30,426 nt of DNA from positions 1 to 30,426 of the forward strand of contig DAIDKA010000300.1 of NCBI GenBank assembly GCA_027451085.1. The letters run 5' to 3'. Numbering within the stretch: position 1 is the stretch's first letter; every line of letters begins with the position of its first letter. The notes under the pieces are model-generated. The model did no database searches. It saw only the letters and a list, made by a program, of their open reading frames with translations, and had not been told where the DNA came from. Made by a program: the position numbers and the translations under genes. Positions 17,664 through 25,602 of the stretch are shown one piece after another. This DNA comes from Gammaproteobacteria bacterium (GTDB lineage Bacteria > Pseudomonadota > Gammaproteobacteria > Steroidobacterales > Steroidobacteraceae).

Positions 17664-18407
17664 TTACAGATCGCCCAGCCGCAGCTGAATCGCGGTAAGC
17701 GCCGCCAGTGCGGCGGTTTCAGTACGCAGGATGCGCGGCCCCAGCTGCAATCCGTGGTAGCCGGCCTCCAGCGCTGCGGCCAGCTCCTCGTCCGAGAGTC
17801 CGCCTTCCGGACCGATGAGCAGTGTCACGCCCGCGCCGGGCGGCGCGAGGTCGCGCACCTTCAGGTTTGAACCCGGGTCCAGCACGAGCCGCAGGTTTCC
17901 TGCGTGTGCATCCTTTGCGCTGCCGGACAGCAGGTCGTCCAGAACCACAGGCGGGGTGATTTCAGGCACGCGGTTGCGGCCGCATTGTTCGCAGGCGGCC
18001 ACCGCCACGGCGCGCCAGTGCCGCTGGCGCTTTGTGGCCTGCGCGTCGTCCAGCTTCACCACCGTACGTTCCATCATCACCGGCACGATGCGGCGCACGC
18101 CCAGCTCAGTGGCTTTCTGCACCACCAGGTCCATGCGCTCGCCGCGCGAGACGCCCTGTGCCAGGGTGATGGCGAGGGGGGATTCGCGGTCCATTTCGCG
18201 CCGGCCGGTGATGCGCACGCGCACGCTGTCGCGCATCACGGCTTGGATTTCGGCGTCGTACTCCGAGCCGCTGTCATCGAACAGCACCAGCGGCTGTCCG
18301 ACGCGCAGCCGCAGCACCCGCGCCACGTGGTTGGTGGCGCCGCCGTCGAGACTGAGCTGGTCCGAGTCCCCGACGCGGGTTTCTACATGCACCCGGTTCA
18401 GGCGCAT
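17664..18407 (-). CDS. rsmE: 16S rRNA (uracil(1498)-N3)-methyltransferase
   Basis: RsmE methylates N3 of U1498 in 16S rRNA and is a SPOUT-class enzyme with a trefoil knot. The 247-residue product has an N-terminal PUA-like region (NHVARVLRLRVGQPLVLFDD), QKATELGV (97-104), ACEQCGRNRVPEI (138-150), the SAM-binding knot motifs IGPEGGLSDEE (198-208) and LGPRILRTETA (222-232). The length equals that of family members (E. coli 243). Its ATG lies within the last codons of bioA (10-base overlap), so the two are probably co-transcribed, bioA first. Confidence 0.97.
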   Translation of the reverse strand: MRLNRVHVETRVGDSDQLSLDGGATNHVARVLRLRVGQPLVLFDDSGSEYDAEIQAVMRDSVRVRITGRREMDRESPLAITLAQGVSRGERMDLVVQKATELGVRRIVPVMMERTVVKLDDAQATKRQRHWRAVAVAACEQCGRNRVPEITPPVVLDDLLSGSAKDAHAGNLRLVLDPGSNLKVRDLAPPGAGVTLLIGPEGGLSDEELAAALEAGYHGLQLGPRILRTETAALAALTAIQLRLGDL

Positions 18408-19789
18408 GCGGCTTTCTCGATGCCTTCGCGCGCAACCTCAACCAGGAAATCGATCTCCTCGGGCGTGATCACGTAGGGCGGCATGAAGTACACGACATTG
18501 CCGATGGGTCGCAGCAGCGCGCCGCGCGTCAGTGCGTGACGATAGACTGCAAGACCGCGCCGCTCGGTCCAGGGGAAGGGCTCGCGGGTGGGTTTGTCCT
18601 TGACCATCTCGATGGCAGCGATCATGCCGCGCTGGCGCACCTCGCCCACGTGCGGATGGTCGGCCAGCCGCTGCAACTGCCGGGCCATGTGGGCGGAGGT
18701 CACGCGGTTGCGCGCGATGACGTCGTCCTCGCGGAAGATGGCGAGCGTCGCCAGCGCTGCGGCGCACGCGAGGGCATTGCCGGTGTAGCTGTGCGAATGC
18801 AGGAAGGCGTTCAGCTTCGTGTACTCGTCGTAGAACGCCTGGTAGACCGCGTCCGTGGTCAGCACCACGGACAGCGGCAGGTAGCCGCCGGTAAGCCCCT
18901 TCGACAGGCACATGAAGTACGGGCGGATGCCGGCCTGCTCGCAGGCGAACAGCGTGCCGGTACGGCCGAACCCGACGGCGATCTCATCGGCGATCAGGTG
19001 CACGCCGTGGCGGTCGCACGCCTCGCGCAGCAGCCGCAGGTACAGCGGGTCGTACATGCGCATGCCGGCGGCACACTGCACCAGCGGCTCGACGATCACG
19101 GCGGCGGCCTCGTGCGCGTGGCGGACGAGGGCGGCCTCCATGTGGGCGAACTGCCGGCGCGCAAAGTCAGCCTCGCTCTCCCCCGCCTCCCGGCCCCAGG
19201 CGTCCGGTGAGGGTACGGTGATGACGTCCATCAGCAGCGGCTGGTAGACATCCTTGTACAGCTCGACGTTGCCCACGGCGAGCGCACCCAGGGTTTCACC
19301 GTGGTAGCTGCCGGACAGGGTGATGAAACGCCGTTTGCCGCCCTGGCCCGCGTTGCGCCAGTAGTGGAAGCTCATCTTCACGGCGACCTCCACCGCGGAG
19401 GAGCCGTTGTCGGCGTAGAAGCAGCGGCTCAGGCCCGCGGGGGCAAGGGCGGTGAGCTGTTCGCTCAGTTCGATCACCGGCGGGTGTGTGAAGCCGGCGA
19501 GTATGACGTGCTCCACCTGGTCCAGCTGCGCGCGCACGGCAGCGTTGATGCGTGGATTGGCATGACCGAACAGGTTCACCCACCAGGAGCTGATGGCGTC
19601 CAGGTAGCGCTGGCCGGCGAAGTCGGTGAGCCACACGCCGCTGGCGCTTGCAACCGGGATCATGGGCACCAGGGCGTCATGGTCCTTCATCTGCGTGCAG
19701 GGGTGCCAGACATGAGCCAGGTCGCGCGCGGCCCAGGCGGCGTTGGCGGTGACACTGGGGTCGTTCAATCGGGTGGTGTGGTCAGCCAT
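18398..19789 (-). CDS. bioA: Adenosylmethionine-8-amino-7-oxononanoate aminotransferase
   Basis: BioA is the PLP enzyme that transfers the amino group of S-adenosylmethionine to 8-amino-7-oxononanoate in biotin synthesis. I chose the ATG at 19789 (463 residues) over an in-frame start 58 codons upstream, because the conserved part begins at LAHVWHPCTQMKDH and the upstream stretch would overlap the ampD region. Visible are SSWWVNLFGHANPRIN (67-82), SYHGETLGALAVGN (161-174), DEIAVGFGRTG (268-278), the Schiff-base Lys297 in LSKGLTGGYLPLS, and HSHSYTGN (331-338). Other bio genes are not in the window, and I see no BirA-type operator upstream. Divergent from ampD over 100 bases. Confidence 0.96.
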   Translation of the reverse strand: MADHTTRLNDPSVTANAAWAARDLAHVWHPCTQMKDHDALVPMIPVASASGVWLTDFAGQRYLDAISSWWVNLFGHANPRINAAVRAQLDQVEHVILAGFTHPPVIELSEQLTALAPAGLSRCFYADNGSSAVEVAVKMSFHYWRNAGQGGKRRFITLSGSYHGETLGALAVGNVELYKDVYQPLLMDVITVPSPDAWGREAGESEADFARRQFAHMEAALVRHAHEAAAVIVEPLVQCAAGMRMYDPLYLRLLREACDRHGVHLIADEIAVGFGRTGTLFACEQAGIRPYFMCLSKGLTGGYLPLSVVLTTDAVYQAFYDEYTKLNAFLHSHSYTGNALACAAALATLAIFREDDVIARNRVTSAHMARQLQRLADHPHVGEVRQRGMIAAIEMVKDKPTREPFPWTERRGLAVYRHALTRGALLRPIGNVVYFMPPYVITPEEIDFLVEVAREGIEKAACA

Positions 19790-19889
19790 GGCGGCATTCT
19801 GGCGCAATGCGGGCCGGCGCCATAGCCGTCGCTGGTGGGGTGCCACAGCGGGTTTGGCAGGCCGGGTGCTTGTTGGCATGATCTGGCGC

Positions 19890-20459
19890 ATGAGTACTGG
19901 CTTGCCGTTCAAGGTCGACGTGAACACCGGGCTGCTGACCGGTGTGCGGCAGGTGCTGTCCAACCACTGTGACGCGAGGCCGCAGGGCGTTCAGCCTGCC
20001 CTGATCGTCGTGCACGGCATCAGCCTGCCCCCCGGGGAATTCGGTGGTCCGTGGATCGATCACCTGTTCACCGGCACGCTGCCACGCAATGCGCATCCTT
20101 ATTTCAGCGTGATCCCGCCCGGACGGGTGTCGGCGCACGTGGTGGTGCGGCGGGACGGTGCGCCAGTACAGTACGTGCCTTTCGGCCGCCGCGCCTGGCA
20201 CGCGGGGCAGTCCGAGTACCAGGGCCGCACGGACTGCAACGACTTTTCCATCGGCATCGAGATGGAGGGCACCGACGAACTGCCCTACGAGGATGCGCAG
20301 TACCCGGCGCTGGCGGCCGTCATCCGTGCGCTGCTGCTGGCCTATGATTCGCTGAGCACGGAGCACATCGCGGGGCACAGCGATATCGCGCCGGGCCGCA
20401 AGACTGACCCGGGGCCGGCCTTCGACTGGCCGCGGCTGCGGACATTGGTGAGCCGCTGA
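19890..20459 (+). CDS. ampD: 1,6-anhydro-N-acetylmuramyl-L-alanine amidase AmpD
   Basis: AmpD is a cytoplasmic zinc amidase that removes the peptide from anhydro-muropeptides during wall recycling; in many gammaproteobacteria its loss derepresses AmpC. I use the ATG at 19890 (189 residues; E. coli 183); an in-frame ATG four codons upstream is possible. Zinc ligands are visible as His42 (IVVHGISLPPGEFGG), His163 (GHSDIAPGRKTDPG) and Asp173, with the catalytic Glu124 in IGIEMEGTDE, plus SAHVVVRRDG and AWHAGQS. No signal peptide, consistent with the cytosolic enzyme and not AmpDh2/3. No ampE follows; the next gene is convergent. Confidence 0.96.
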   Translation: MSTGLPFKVDVNTGLLTGVRQVLSNHCDARPQGVQPALIVVHGISLPPGEFGGPWIDHLFTGTLPRNAHPYFSVIPPGRVSAHVVVRRDGAPVQYVPFGRRAWHAGQSEYQGRTDCNDFSIGIEMEGTDELPYEDAQYPALAAVIRALLLAYDSLSTEHIAGHSDIAPGRKTDPGPAFDWPRLRTLVSR

Positions 20460-20461
20460 AG

Positions 20462-20480
20462 CGCAAGCGCCTGGCTTGCG
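20462..20480. terminator. Weak stem-loop between convergent ampD and cobalamin adenosyltransferase genes
   Basis: CGCAAGC (20462-20468) and GCTTGCG (20474-20480) form a 7-bp stem with a five-base loop immediately after the ampD stop. There is no T-run on either strand, so if it terminates it does so poorly or acts as a 3' stabiliser. Confidence 0.3.
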
Positions 20481-20503
20481 GCAGAAGGCGTGGATCTGGC
20501 GGG

Positions 20504-21064
20504 CTAGGTGCCTCGCCCCCGATCAGTACGCCACGCGACCTCCGCGCCGCGCTCATGCCGTGCCAGCACCCGGGCCAGCACGAACAGCAGGTCTGACAGC
20601 CGGTTCAGATAAGTCGTGAGGGCGGGCGGCACCGCCTCCACCCGCGCCAGGCTCCACAGCCGCCGCTCGGCGCGGCGGGCGATGGCCCGGGCCAGGTGGC
20701 AGGCCGCGGCGGCCGGTCCGCCGCCTGGCAGGATGAACTCCTTGAGCGGCGGCAGGGGATCGTTGAAGCCGTCGAGCGCCTGTTCCAGGCGCGTGGTCTG
20801 TGCCTCGCTGACCAGGCAGTGGCCGGGCATCGAAAGCTCCCCGCCCAGATCGAACAGGTCGTGCTGCACCTCGGTCAGGCAGCGGGTGACGTCCTGTGGC
20901 AGCCCGTCCACGGCCAGCACGACCGCGATGGCGCTGTTGAGTTCGTCCACCGCGCCGATGGCCTCGATCCGGGGCGAGTCCTTGGGTATGCGCTGGTTGC
21001 CGGCAAGACCGGTGGTGCCATCATCGCCGGTGCGGGTGTAGATCCTGCTGAGCCGGTTTCCCAT
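20504..21064 (-). CDS. pduO: PduO-type ATP:cob(I)alamin adenosyltransferase
   Basis: This enzyme transfers the adenosyl group of ATP to cob(I)alamin to form adenosylcobalamin. From the ATG at 21064 the product has 186 residues. The N-terminal ATP-binding signature YTRTGDDGTTGLAG (9-22) is clear, followed by IEAIGAVDELNSAIAV, EVQHDLFDLGGELS, and the C-terminal RAERRLWSL and LNRLSDLLFVLAR motifs that contribute to the active site in MMAB/PduO proteins. The reading frame stays open further upstream, but that part overlaps pdxH and lacks family similarity. It starts seven bases after the pdxH stop, so the pair is an operon. No cobalamin synthesis genes or B12-dependent enzymes are in view. Confidence 0.93.
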   Translation of the reverse strand: MGNRLSRIYTRTGDDGTTGLAGNQRIPKDSPRIEAIGAVDELNSAIAVVLAVDGLPQDVTRCLTEVQHDLFDLGGELSMPGHCLVSEAQTTRLEQALDGFNDPLPPLKEFILPGGGPAAAACHLARAIARRAERRLWSLARVEAVPPALTTYLNRLSDLLFVLARVLARHERGAEVAWRTDRGRGT

Positions 21065-21071
21065 GCGGCGC

Positions 21072-21740
21072 CTACGGCTGCAGGCGGGTGGACGACCAGG
21101 GGCCGGGGACGAAGCCACCGGCCCCGTCCGGCGCAAGCTCCCGCGTCCAGCGGGCGCGGTCATGGATCCGCGCCTGGCCATCGACCCACAGTTCCACCGA
21201 GTCCGCCCACAGGCGGTACCCGCCCCAGTGGGGTGGACGTGGCACCGGGCCCGTGCCGAAGCGCTGCGTCTGCTCCGCCACTCGTTCGAGCAGTGCGGCG
21301 CGCGAGGCGACCGGTTGGCTCTGGGCGCTGGCCCAGGCACCGATACGGCTTTCGCGGGCCCGGGAGTGGAAGTAGGCATCGCTGTCGGCTGCCGGGGCGG
21401 TCTGGATCCGGCCCTCGACCCGGACCTGCCGGCGCAGGGCGTCCCAGTGCAGCACGGCCGCGGCCCGCGGGTTGGCGGCGAGCTCGGCGCCCTTGCGGGA
21501 CTCGTAATTGGTGTAGAACATGACATAACCCGGCTGGGCCGCGATGTCCTTGCACAGCACGATGCGCACGGAGGGATGGCCGTCCGGCGTGCTGGTGGCC
21601 AAGGCCATGGCGTCAGGGTTGGGTTGCAGGCGGCGGCGCCAGGCCTCGGCGAGCCAGTCGCCCGCGAGGGCGAGAGGATCGGCCGGCAAGGGGGTGCCCA
21701 GCAGCTCCGTCACGCAGTCTTTCGTCGGTTCATTCATCAC
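21072..21740 (-). CDS. pdxH: Pyridoxamine 5'-phosphate oxidase
   Basis: PdxH is the FMN-dependent oxidase that converts pyridoxamine or pyridoxine 5'-phosphate to pyridoxal 5'-phosphate. The 222-residue product (E. coli 218) shows PNPDAMALATSTPDGHPSVR, RIVLCKDI, FYTNYESRKGAELAANP (FMN/substrate region), SRIGAWASAQSQP, and the C-terminal WGGYRLWADSVELW with the usual RL(Q)P ending. Two starts are possible: GTG at 21740 and ATG at 21737. Followed after seven bases by the adenosyltransferase gene; divergent from the tyrA-like gene across 80 bases. Confidence 0.97.
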   Translation of the reverse strand: MMNEPTKDCVTELLGTPLPADPLALAGDWLAEAWRRRLQPNPDAMALATSTPDGHPSVRIVLCKDIAAQPGYVMFYTNYESRKGAELAANPRAAAVLHWDALRRQVRVEGRIQTAPAADSDAYFHSRARESRIGAWASAQSQPVASRAALLERVAEQTQRFGTGPVPRPPHWGGYRLWADSVELWVDGQARIHDRARWTRELAPDGAGGFVPGPWSSTRLQP

Positions 21741-21820
21741 GGCCTAGTGTAATCGCTACAAGGCTTGCGTGGCTCTGCCGGCCCCCGTACAAAGAGCGAA
21801 TACCTGACAGGTTAAAGACC

Positions 21821-22945
21821 ATGAGCACTGATGTGACCCTGGATGAGTTGCGCCGCAGCGTGTCCGACGTCGACCGCAAGCTGCTGGAGCTGGTGGCCGA
21901 GCGCCAGCGGCTGAGCGAGGAAGTGGCGCGCGTGAAGCGCAGCACCAGCCATGCCACGCGGGACTACCAGCGCGAGCGCGTCGTCATCCTGGCTGCGCGG
22001 GCCAAGGCCCAGGAACTCGGCATCAATCCAGCGGTGGCGGAGAGCCTGATGCGCCTGTTGATCCGTTCCTCACTGACCACGCAGGAACACGCGAGCGTCG
22101 CTGCGCACCGCGCGGGCAGCGGCCGCCGCGCGCTGGTGATCGGTGGCTGCGGCAAGATGGGCGGCTGGTTCGTCGACTACATGGCGTCGCAGGGTTTCGG
22201 CGTGGATGTGTCTGATCCGGGCGGCAGCCCCGCCGGTGGCGCGGCGATAGGTGACTGGCAGCAGGCGGACCTGTCGGTCTACGACTTCATCGTCGTCGCC
22301 ACACCGCTCAGTGCCACCGGTCCCATCCTCAAGGGTCTGGCGCTGCGCCGGCCGCGGGGGGTGGTGTTCGACGTCGGGTCGCTCAAGTCGCCGCTGCGCG
22401 CAGGCCTGCAGGCGCTCAAGTCCCACGGTTGCCAGGTCGCCTCCATCCATCCGATGTTCGGGCCGAGCACCGAACTGCTGTCCGGGCGCCACATCATCTT
22501 CTGCGACATGGGCTGCCCCGACGCCCTGCAAAGGGTCCGGGACCTGTTCGCCCCGACCATGGTGGAGCAGGTCGTCACCACGCTCGATGAGCATGACCGG
22601 CTGACGGCCTACATCCTGGGGCTGTCGCATGCGCTGAACATCGCGTTTTTCACGGCGCTGGCGGAGAGCGGCGAGGCGGCGCCGAAGCTTGCGAAGATGT
22701 CGAGCTCGACCTTCGATGCGCAGCTTGACGTCGCGACCAACGTGGCGCAAGAGAGCCCTGATCTGTATTACGAAATCCAGAGCCTCAACGATTACGGTGC
22801 GGAGTCCCTGGAGGCGCTCGCCAAGGCCGTCGAGCGTATCCGCCGCGCGGTGCTGGCACAGGACCACGATGGCTTCGTGGCGTTGATGAACCGCGGGCGC
22901 GAATACCTTGAAGACCGCCGCAGCGTGGCTGAACGCCGCGCCTGA
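21821..22945 (+). CDS. tyrA: Bifunctional chorismate mutase / prephenate dehydrogenase (T-protein)
   Basis: This enzyme makes 4-hydroxyphenylpyruvate from chorismate, the route to tyrosine. The 374-residue protein is nearly the length of E. coli TyrA (373). The AroQ chorismate mutase domain (1-90) keeps Arg28, Lys39, Asp48, Arg51 and Glu52 at E. coli-like positions, plus Arg11/12. The dehydrogenase begins with a nucleotide-binding loop VIGGCGKMGGWF (106-117), continues with DVGSLKSP (184-191), the catalytic His210 in SIHPMFGPST, and HDRLTAYILGLSHALN. No ACT domain is present, as in E. coli. Divergent from pdxH; the next gene starts 34 bases downstream. Confidence 0.95.
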   Translation: MSTDVTLDELRRSVSDVDRKLLELVAERQRLSEEVARVKRSTSHATRDYQRERVVILAARAKAQELGINPAVAESLMRLLIRSSLTTQEHASVAAHRAGSGRRALVIGGCGKMGGWFVDYMASQGFGVDVSDPGGSPAGGAAIGDWQQADLSVYDFIVVATPLSATGPILKGLALRRPRGVVFDVGSLKSPLRAGLQALKSHGCQVASIHPMFGPSTELLSGRHIIFCDMGCPDALQRVRDLFAPTMVEQVVTTLDEHDRLTAYILGLSHALNIAFFTALAESGEAAPKLAKMSSSTFDAQLDVATNVAQESPDLYYEIQSLNDYGAESLEALAKAVERIRRAVLAQDHDGFVALMNRGREYLEDRRSVAERRA

Positions 22946-22979
22946 GCGCAGGACCCAGTGACAACGGTGCCAGGACCCG

Positions 22980-24101
22980 ATGCAGGATGCCATGCTAATG
23001 CGGATCGCCCAGCTCGAGCGGGAGAACGCCGAGCTGCGCGCACGCATCGAGGAGATCACCGCGGCGGCGGCCGATGTCGACGAGGTGCGGCGCAAGACGC
23101 AGAAGCGCGAACTGGCGCTGCTGCGGGCGGGTTCGCTCGCGCAGCTGATCGAGCAGCTGCACACGGGCCTGCGGCACTCCTTCCAGGTGGATGCGGTGGC
23201 ACTGGCGCTGCATGACCCGCAGCACGAGATCCGGCACCTGCTGGGCGATGGCCTCGACGGCGATCCGATGCGCGACGTGCAGTTCGTGGAGGCGCTGCTG
23301 CCGCTGGCGCCGCAGCTGACAATGCTGGAAAAACCGTGGTTCGGCCGCTTCAACCAGGCTGACCATGCGTTGCTGATACCGCGGGCGCGCGGACTTGCCA
23401 GCATTGCGCTGGTGCCGCTGCGGCGGGGCGAACAGCTCGACGGCGTGCTGGCGCTGGGGTCGCGCGACACGACGCGCTTCACACCGCAGCTGGCGGGGGA
23501 TTTTCTCGCGCACCTGGGACTCATCGCGGCGATCTGCCTGGAGAATGCCGTGAACCGGGCGCGGCTGGTGCGCAGCGGGCTCACGGACTTCCTGACCGGT
23601 TTCCACAACCGCCGCTACCTGCAGTCGCGGCTGCGCGAGGAACTGGGACGCGCACAGCGCAACCACTCCGCGGTGGCCTGCCTCATGATCGACGTCGATC
23701 ACTTCAAGCGCATCAACGATCAGTTCGGGCACCTCGCCGGCGATGCGGTGCTGCGCGAAGTCGCGCAGCGCATCGACACCGAGATGCGCACCAGCGACAC
23801 CGGGGCGCGCTTCGGCGGCGACGAGTTCGCCATCGTGCTGCCGGGCGGCGGGGTGAAGGAGGCCGAGGTCGTGGCGCACCGGGTGCTGAACGCCGTGCGC
23901 GGTTCCCCGATAGTCATCGGGGGCGGGCGCACTGTGAGCATCACGCTGTCGATCGGCGTGGCCGCTGCCAGCCCCGTCAGCGCCACGCGCGACCTGAAGC
24001 CGCTGGTGGAGCGGTTGATCGCGGACGCGGACGCCGCGCTCTACAAGGCCAAGGCCGCAGGGCGCAATGGTGTGTCGGTGACGGCCGACATCGTGGCTTA
24101 G
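22980..24101 (+). CDS. Diguanylate cyclase with DUF484/GAF-like N-terminal domain
   Basis: A 373-residue cytoplasmic protein predicted to make cyclic di-GMP from two GTP. Residues 5-45 form a heptad-like coiled coil (RIAQLERENAELRARIEEI), followed by a DUF484/GAF-like sensor (about 46-190) and a GGDEF domain (about 200-365). The active site is intact: DVDHFKRIND (238-247), GGDEF (279-283), and LTDFLTGFHNRRYL (201-214). The inhibitory I-site RTSD (270-273) is five residues before GGDEF, so product inhibition is likely. The ATG has AGGA seven bases upstream. No membrane segment or EAL domain. The ligand is unknown. The sensor family assignment is by pattern recognition and less sure than the GGDEF call. 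Confidence 0.9.
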   Translation: MQDAMLMRIAQLERENAELRARIEEITAAAADVDEVRRKTQKRELALLRAGSLAQLIEQLHTGLRHSFQVDAVALALHDPQHEIRHLLGDGLDGDPMRDVQFVEALLPLAPQLTMLEKPWFGRFNQADHALLIPRARGLASIALVPLRRGEQLDGVLALGSRDTTRFTPQLAGDFLAHLGLIAAICLENAVNRARLVRSGLTDFLTGFHNRRYLQSRLREELGRAQRNHSAVACLMIDVDHFKRINDQFGHLAGDAVLREVAQRIDTEMRTSDTGARFGGDEFAIVLPGGGVKEAEVVAHRVLNAVRGSPIVIGGGRTVSITLSIGVAAASPVSATRDLKPLVERLIADADAALYKAKAAGRNGVSVTADIVA

Positions 24102-24129
24102 CCCGGCAAAAACACGGTTTCTGCCGGGC
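24101..24129 (+). terminator. Stem-loop at the end of the GGDEF gene
   Basis: GCCCGGCA (24101-24108) pairs with TGCCGGGC (24122-24129), with three further A-T pairs inside after one mismatch. The stem starts on the last base of the GGDEF stop codon. No T-run follows, so it may act together with the next hairpin. Confidence 0.4.
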
Positions 24130-24137
24130 ATGCAGCG

Positions 24138-24155
24138 GGCGCCGCAGGCGCCTTT
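24138..24155 (+). terminator. Possible intrinsic terminator upstream of rppH
   Basis: GGCGCC (24138-24143), loop GCA, then GGCGCC (24147-24152) followed by TTTGT. This is a short GC-rich hairpin with a brief T-run, 42 bases before the rppH start. Together with the preceding stem-loop it would separate rppH from the upstream genes. Confidence 0.4.
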
Positions 24156-24197
24156 GTGCCGAGGATATGGCGGCCGTGTTGTGGCAGACTGGCCCGA

Positions 24198-24788
24198 ATG
24201 GACACGAGTGACGTCATCGACAGCGACGGCTTCCGCGCCAACGTCGGCATCATGCTGATGCGCTCCGATGGCGCGCTGTTCCTCGGGCGCAGGGCGCGCG
24301 GTGGCGGCTGGCAGTTCCCCCAGGGAGGCATGCGGATCGGGGAGAGCCCGGAGCAGGCGCTGTTCCGTGAACTGCAGGAGGAGACCGGGCTCGCGGCCGA
24401 TGCGGTGGAGCTGGTGGCGCAGACCGGCCGCTGGATGCGCTACCGCCTGCCAGCGCGCTTCATCCGCCGCGACCGCCTGCCGCTGTGCATCGGCCAGAAG
24501 CAACGCTGGTTCCTGCTGCGGTTGAAGGACGATCGCGCGCACTTTGAACTGCAGTCCAGCGACGAACCGCCCGAGTTCGATGAGTGGCGCTGGGTGCCGT
24601 GGTGGGAGCCGGTGCGCGAGGTGATCCATTTCAAGCGCCCCGTATACGTACGCGCGCTCACCGAACTGGTCGCCGCGGCGTTTCCCGGCGGTGCGCCGGC
24701 GCTGCCACCGTGGTGGTCCGAGGTGGCCGGCCCTGCGCCTGCGCAGCCCGGCCGCCCCCGTTCACGCGCCGGCGCGCGCAAATCATGA
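24198..24788 (+). CDS. rppH: RNA pyrophosphohydrolase (Nudix)
   Basis: RppH removes pyrophosphate (or phosphate) from 5'-triphosphorylated mRNA, which triggers RNase E decay. The ATG at 24198 gives 196 residues and the family-typical opening IDSDGFRANVGIMLMR. The Nudix box is complete (residues 43-65, G-x5-E-x7-REL-x-EE-x-GL). WRWVPWWEPVREVIHFKRPVY near the end is the RppH signature. After the core a Pro/Arg-rich tail of about 30 residues extends it beyond the E. coli protein (176). The gene that follows has its start 25 bases downstream. Confidence 0.96.
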   Translation: MDTSDVIDSDGFRANVGIMLMRSDGALFLGRRARGGGWQFPQGGMRIGESPEQALFRELQEETGLAADAVELVAQTGRWMRYRLPARFIRRDRLPLCIGQKQRWFLLRLKDDRAHFELQSSDEPPEFDEWRWVPWWEPVREVIHFKRPVYVRALTELVAAAFPGGAPALPPWWSEVAGPAPAQPGRPRSRAGARKS

Positions 24789-24813
24789 TGCGCAGGAGCC
24801 GGAGACTCAGGCT

Positions 24814-25569
24814 TTGAGTGACCAAGGCCCCTTCGTCGTCCGCCAGCAGGCGTCGTTCAGGCGCGTGCTGCTGCTGCGGCTGGCGATGGCGGGCATCGGC
24901 CTGTTCGCGCTCTACGTGGTGTTCGAGTTCGGCCGCTACAGCGTCGGCTACGACCGCGTGGGCGAGAGCAAGAGGCGGTCGAGCCTCGATCAGCAGCTCG
25001 CGGATCTCAAGCGTGACAACGGCGACCTGCGGCTGCAGCTGGCGGCGCTGGACAATGAGCGCAAGGGCCAGGCGACCGAACGCGCAGAGGTTTCCCGGCA
25101 GATCGCCGAACTGGAGGCGCAGATCGACCGTGACCGGCAGGACCTTGCGGTGTATCGCGGCGTGGTCACACCCGCTTCGCAGGCCGGTTCGATACAGGTC
25201 GAGCAGCTGCGCATCACCGGCGGCGACACTCCGCAGCAGTTCCGGGTGCACCTGACGCTGATGCAGTCCGGCAAGCCGGACGCGGCGATCGGCGGGACGG
25301 TCCAGGTGCGCGTGCGGGGCGAGGGTGCGGCAGGCAGCGTGGTGGTCCCGGCGTCGGGTGTCGCCGTTTCCTCACAGCCTCCGGCGGACAAGCCGCAGGT
25401 GCCGGCGTCCACAGTCAGCTTCAGCTTCCGTTATTACCAGGAGCTGGAATATTCGGTGCAATTGCCGTCCGGCCTGCGGCCGGACCACGTGGACGTGGAA
25501 CTGCATGCGGGCCGCCCGGGGGCTGCCGCTGTGACGCAGTCCTTTCCCTGGAAGGTCGACCCCACGTAG
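24814..25569 (+). CDS. Inner-membrane coiled-coil protein of unknown function (DUF6776-like)
   Basis: No function is known to me. The best start is the TTG at 24814 with GGAG nine bases upstream; the frame stays open further back but overlaps rppH. The 251-residue product has a short cytoplasmic N-terminus, one membrane helix (about 18-38, RVLLLRLAMAGIGLFALYVV), a long coiled coil (about 54-117, rich in L-x2-L and charged residues), then a C-terminal region of predicted beta strands (about 120-250) ending FPWKVDP. This architecture resembles the DUF6776 proteins found next to rppH, bactofilin and erpA in gammaproteobacteria; that family name is from memory. It probably faces the periplasm. 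It is followed after 33 bases by the bactofilin gene. Confidence 0.82.
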   Translation: MSDQGPFVVRQQASFRRVLLLRLAMAGIGLFALYVVFEFGRYSVGYDRVGESKRRSSLDQQLADLKRDNGDLRLQLAALDNERKGQATERAEVSRQIAELEAQIDRDRQDLAVYRGVVTPASQAGSIQVEQLRITGGDTPQQFRVHLTLMQSGKPDAAIGGTVQVRVRGEGAAGSVVVPASGVAVSSQPPADKPQVPASTVSFSFRYYQELEYSVQLPSGLRPDHVDVELHAGRPGAAAVTQSFPWKVDPT

Positions 25570-25602
25570 GCTGACCCGTGAACTCCCCATTGGAGGCAGC
25601 TC

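Noticed and set aside
19790..19889. Search for a BirA operator between bioA and ampD.
   Set aside because: No sequence resembling the TTGT...ACAA-type dyad is present.
21748..21760. A small TGTA-N5-TACA palindrome in the pdxH/tyrA intergenic region, considered as a TyrR-type operator.
   Set aside because: Arms are only four bases and do not fit the TyrR box (TGTAAA-N6-TTTACA); chance is likely.
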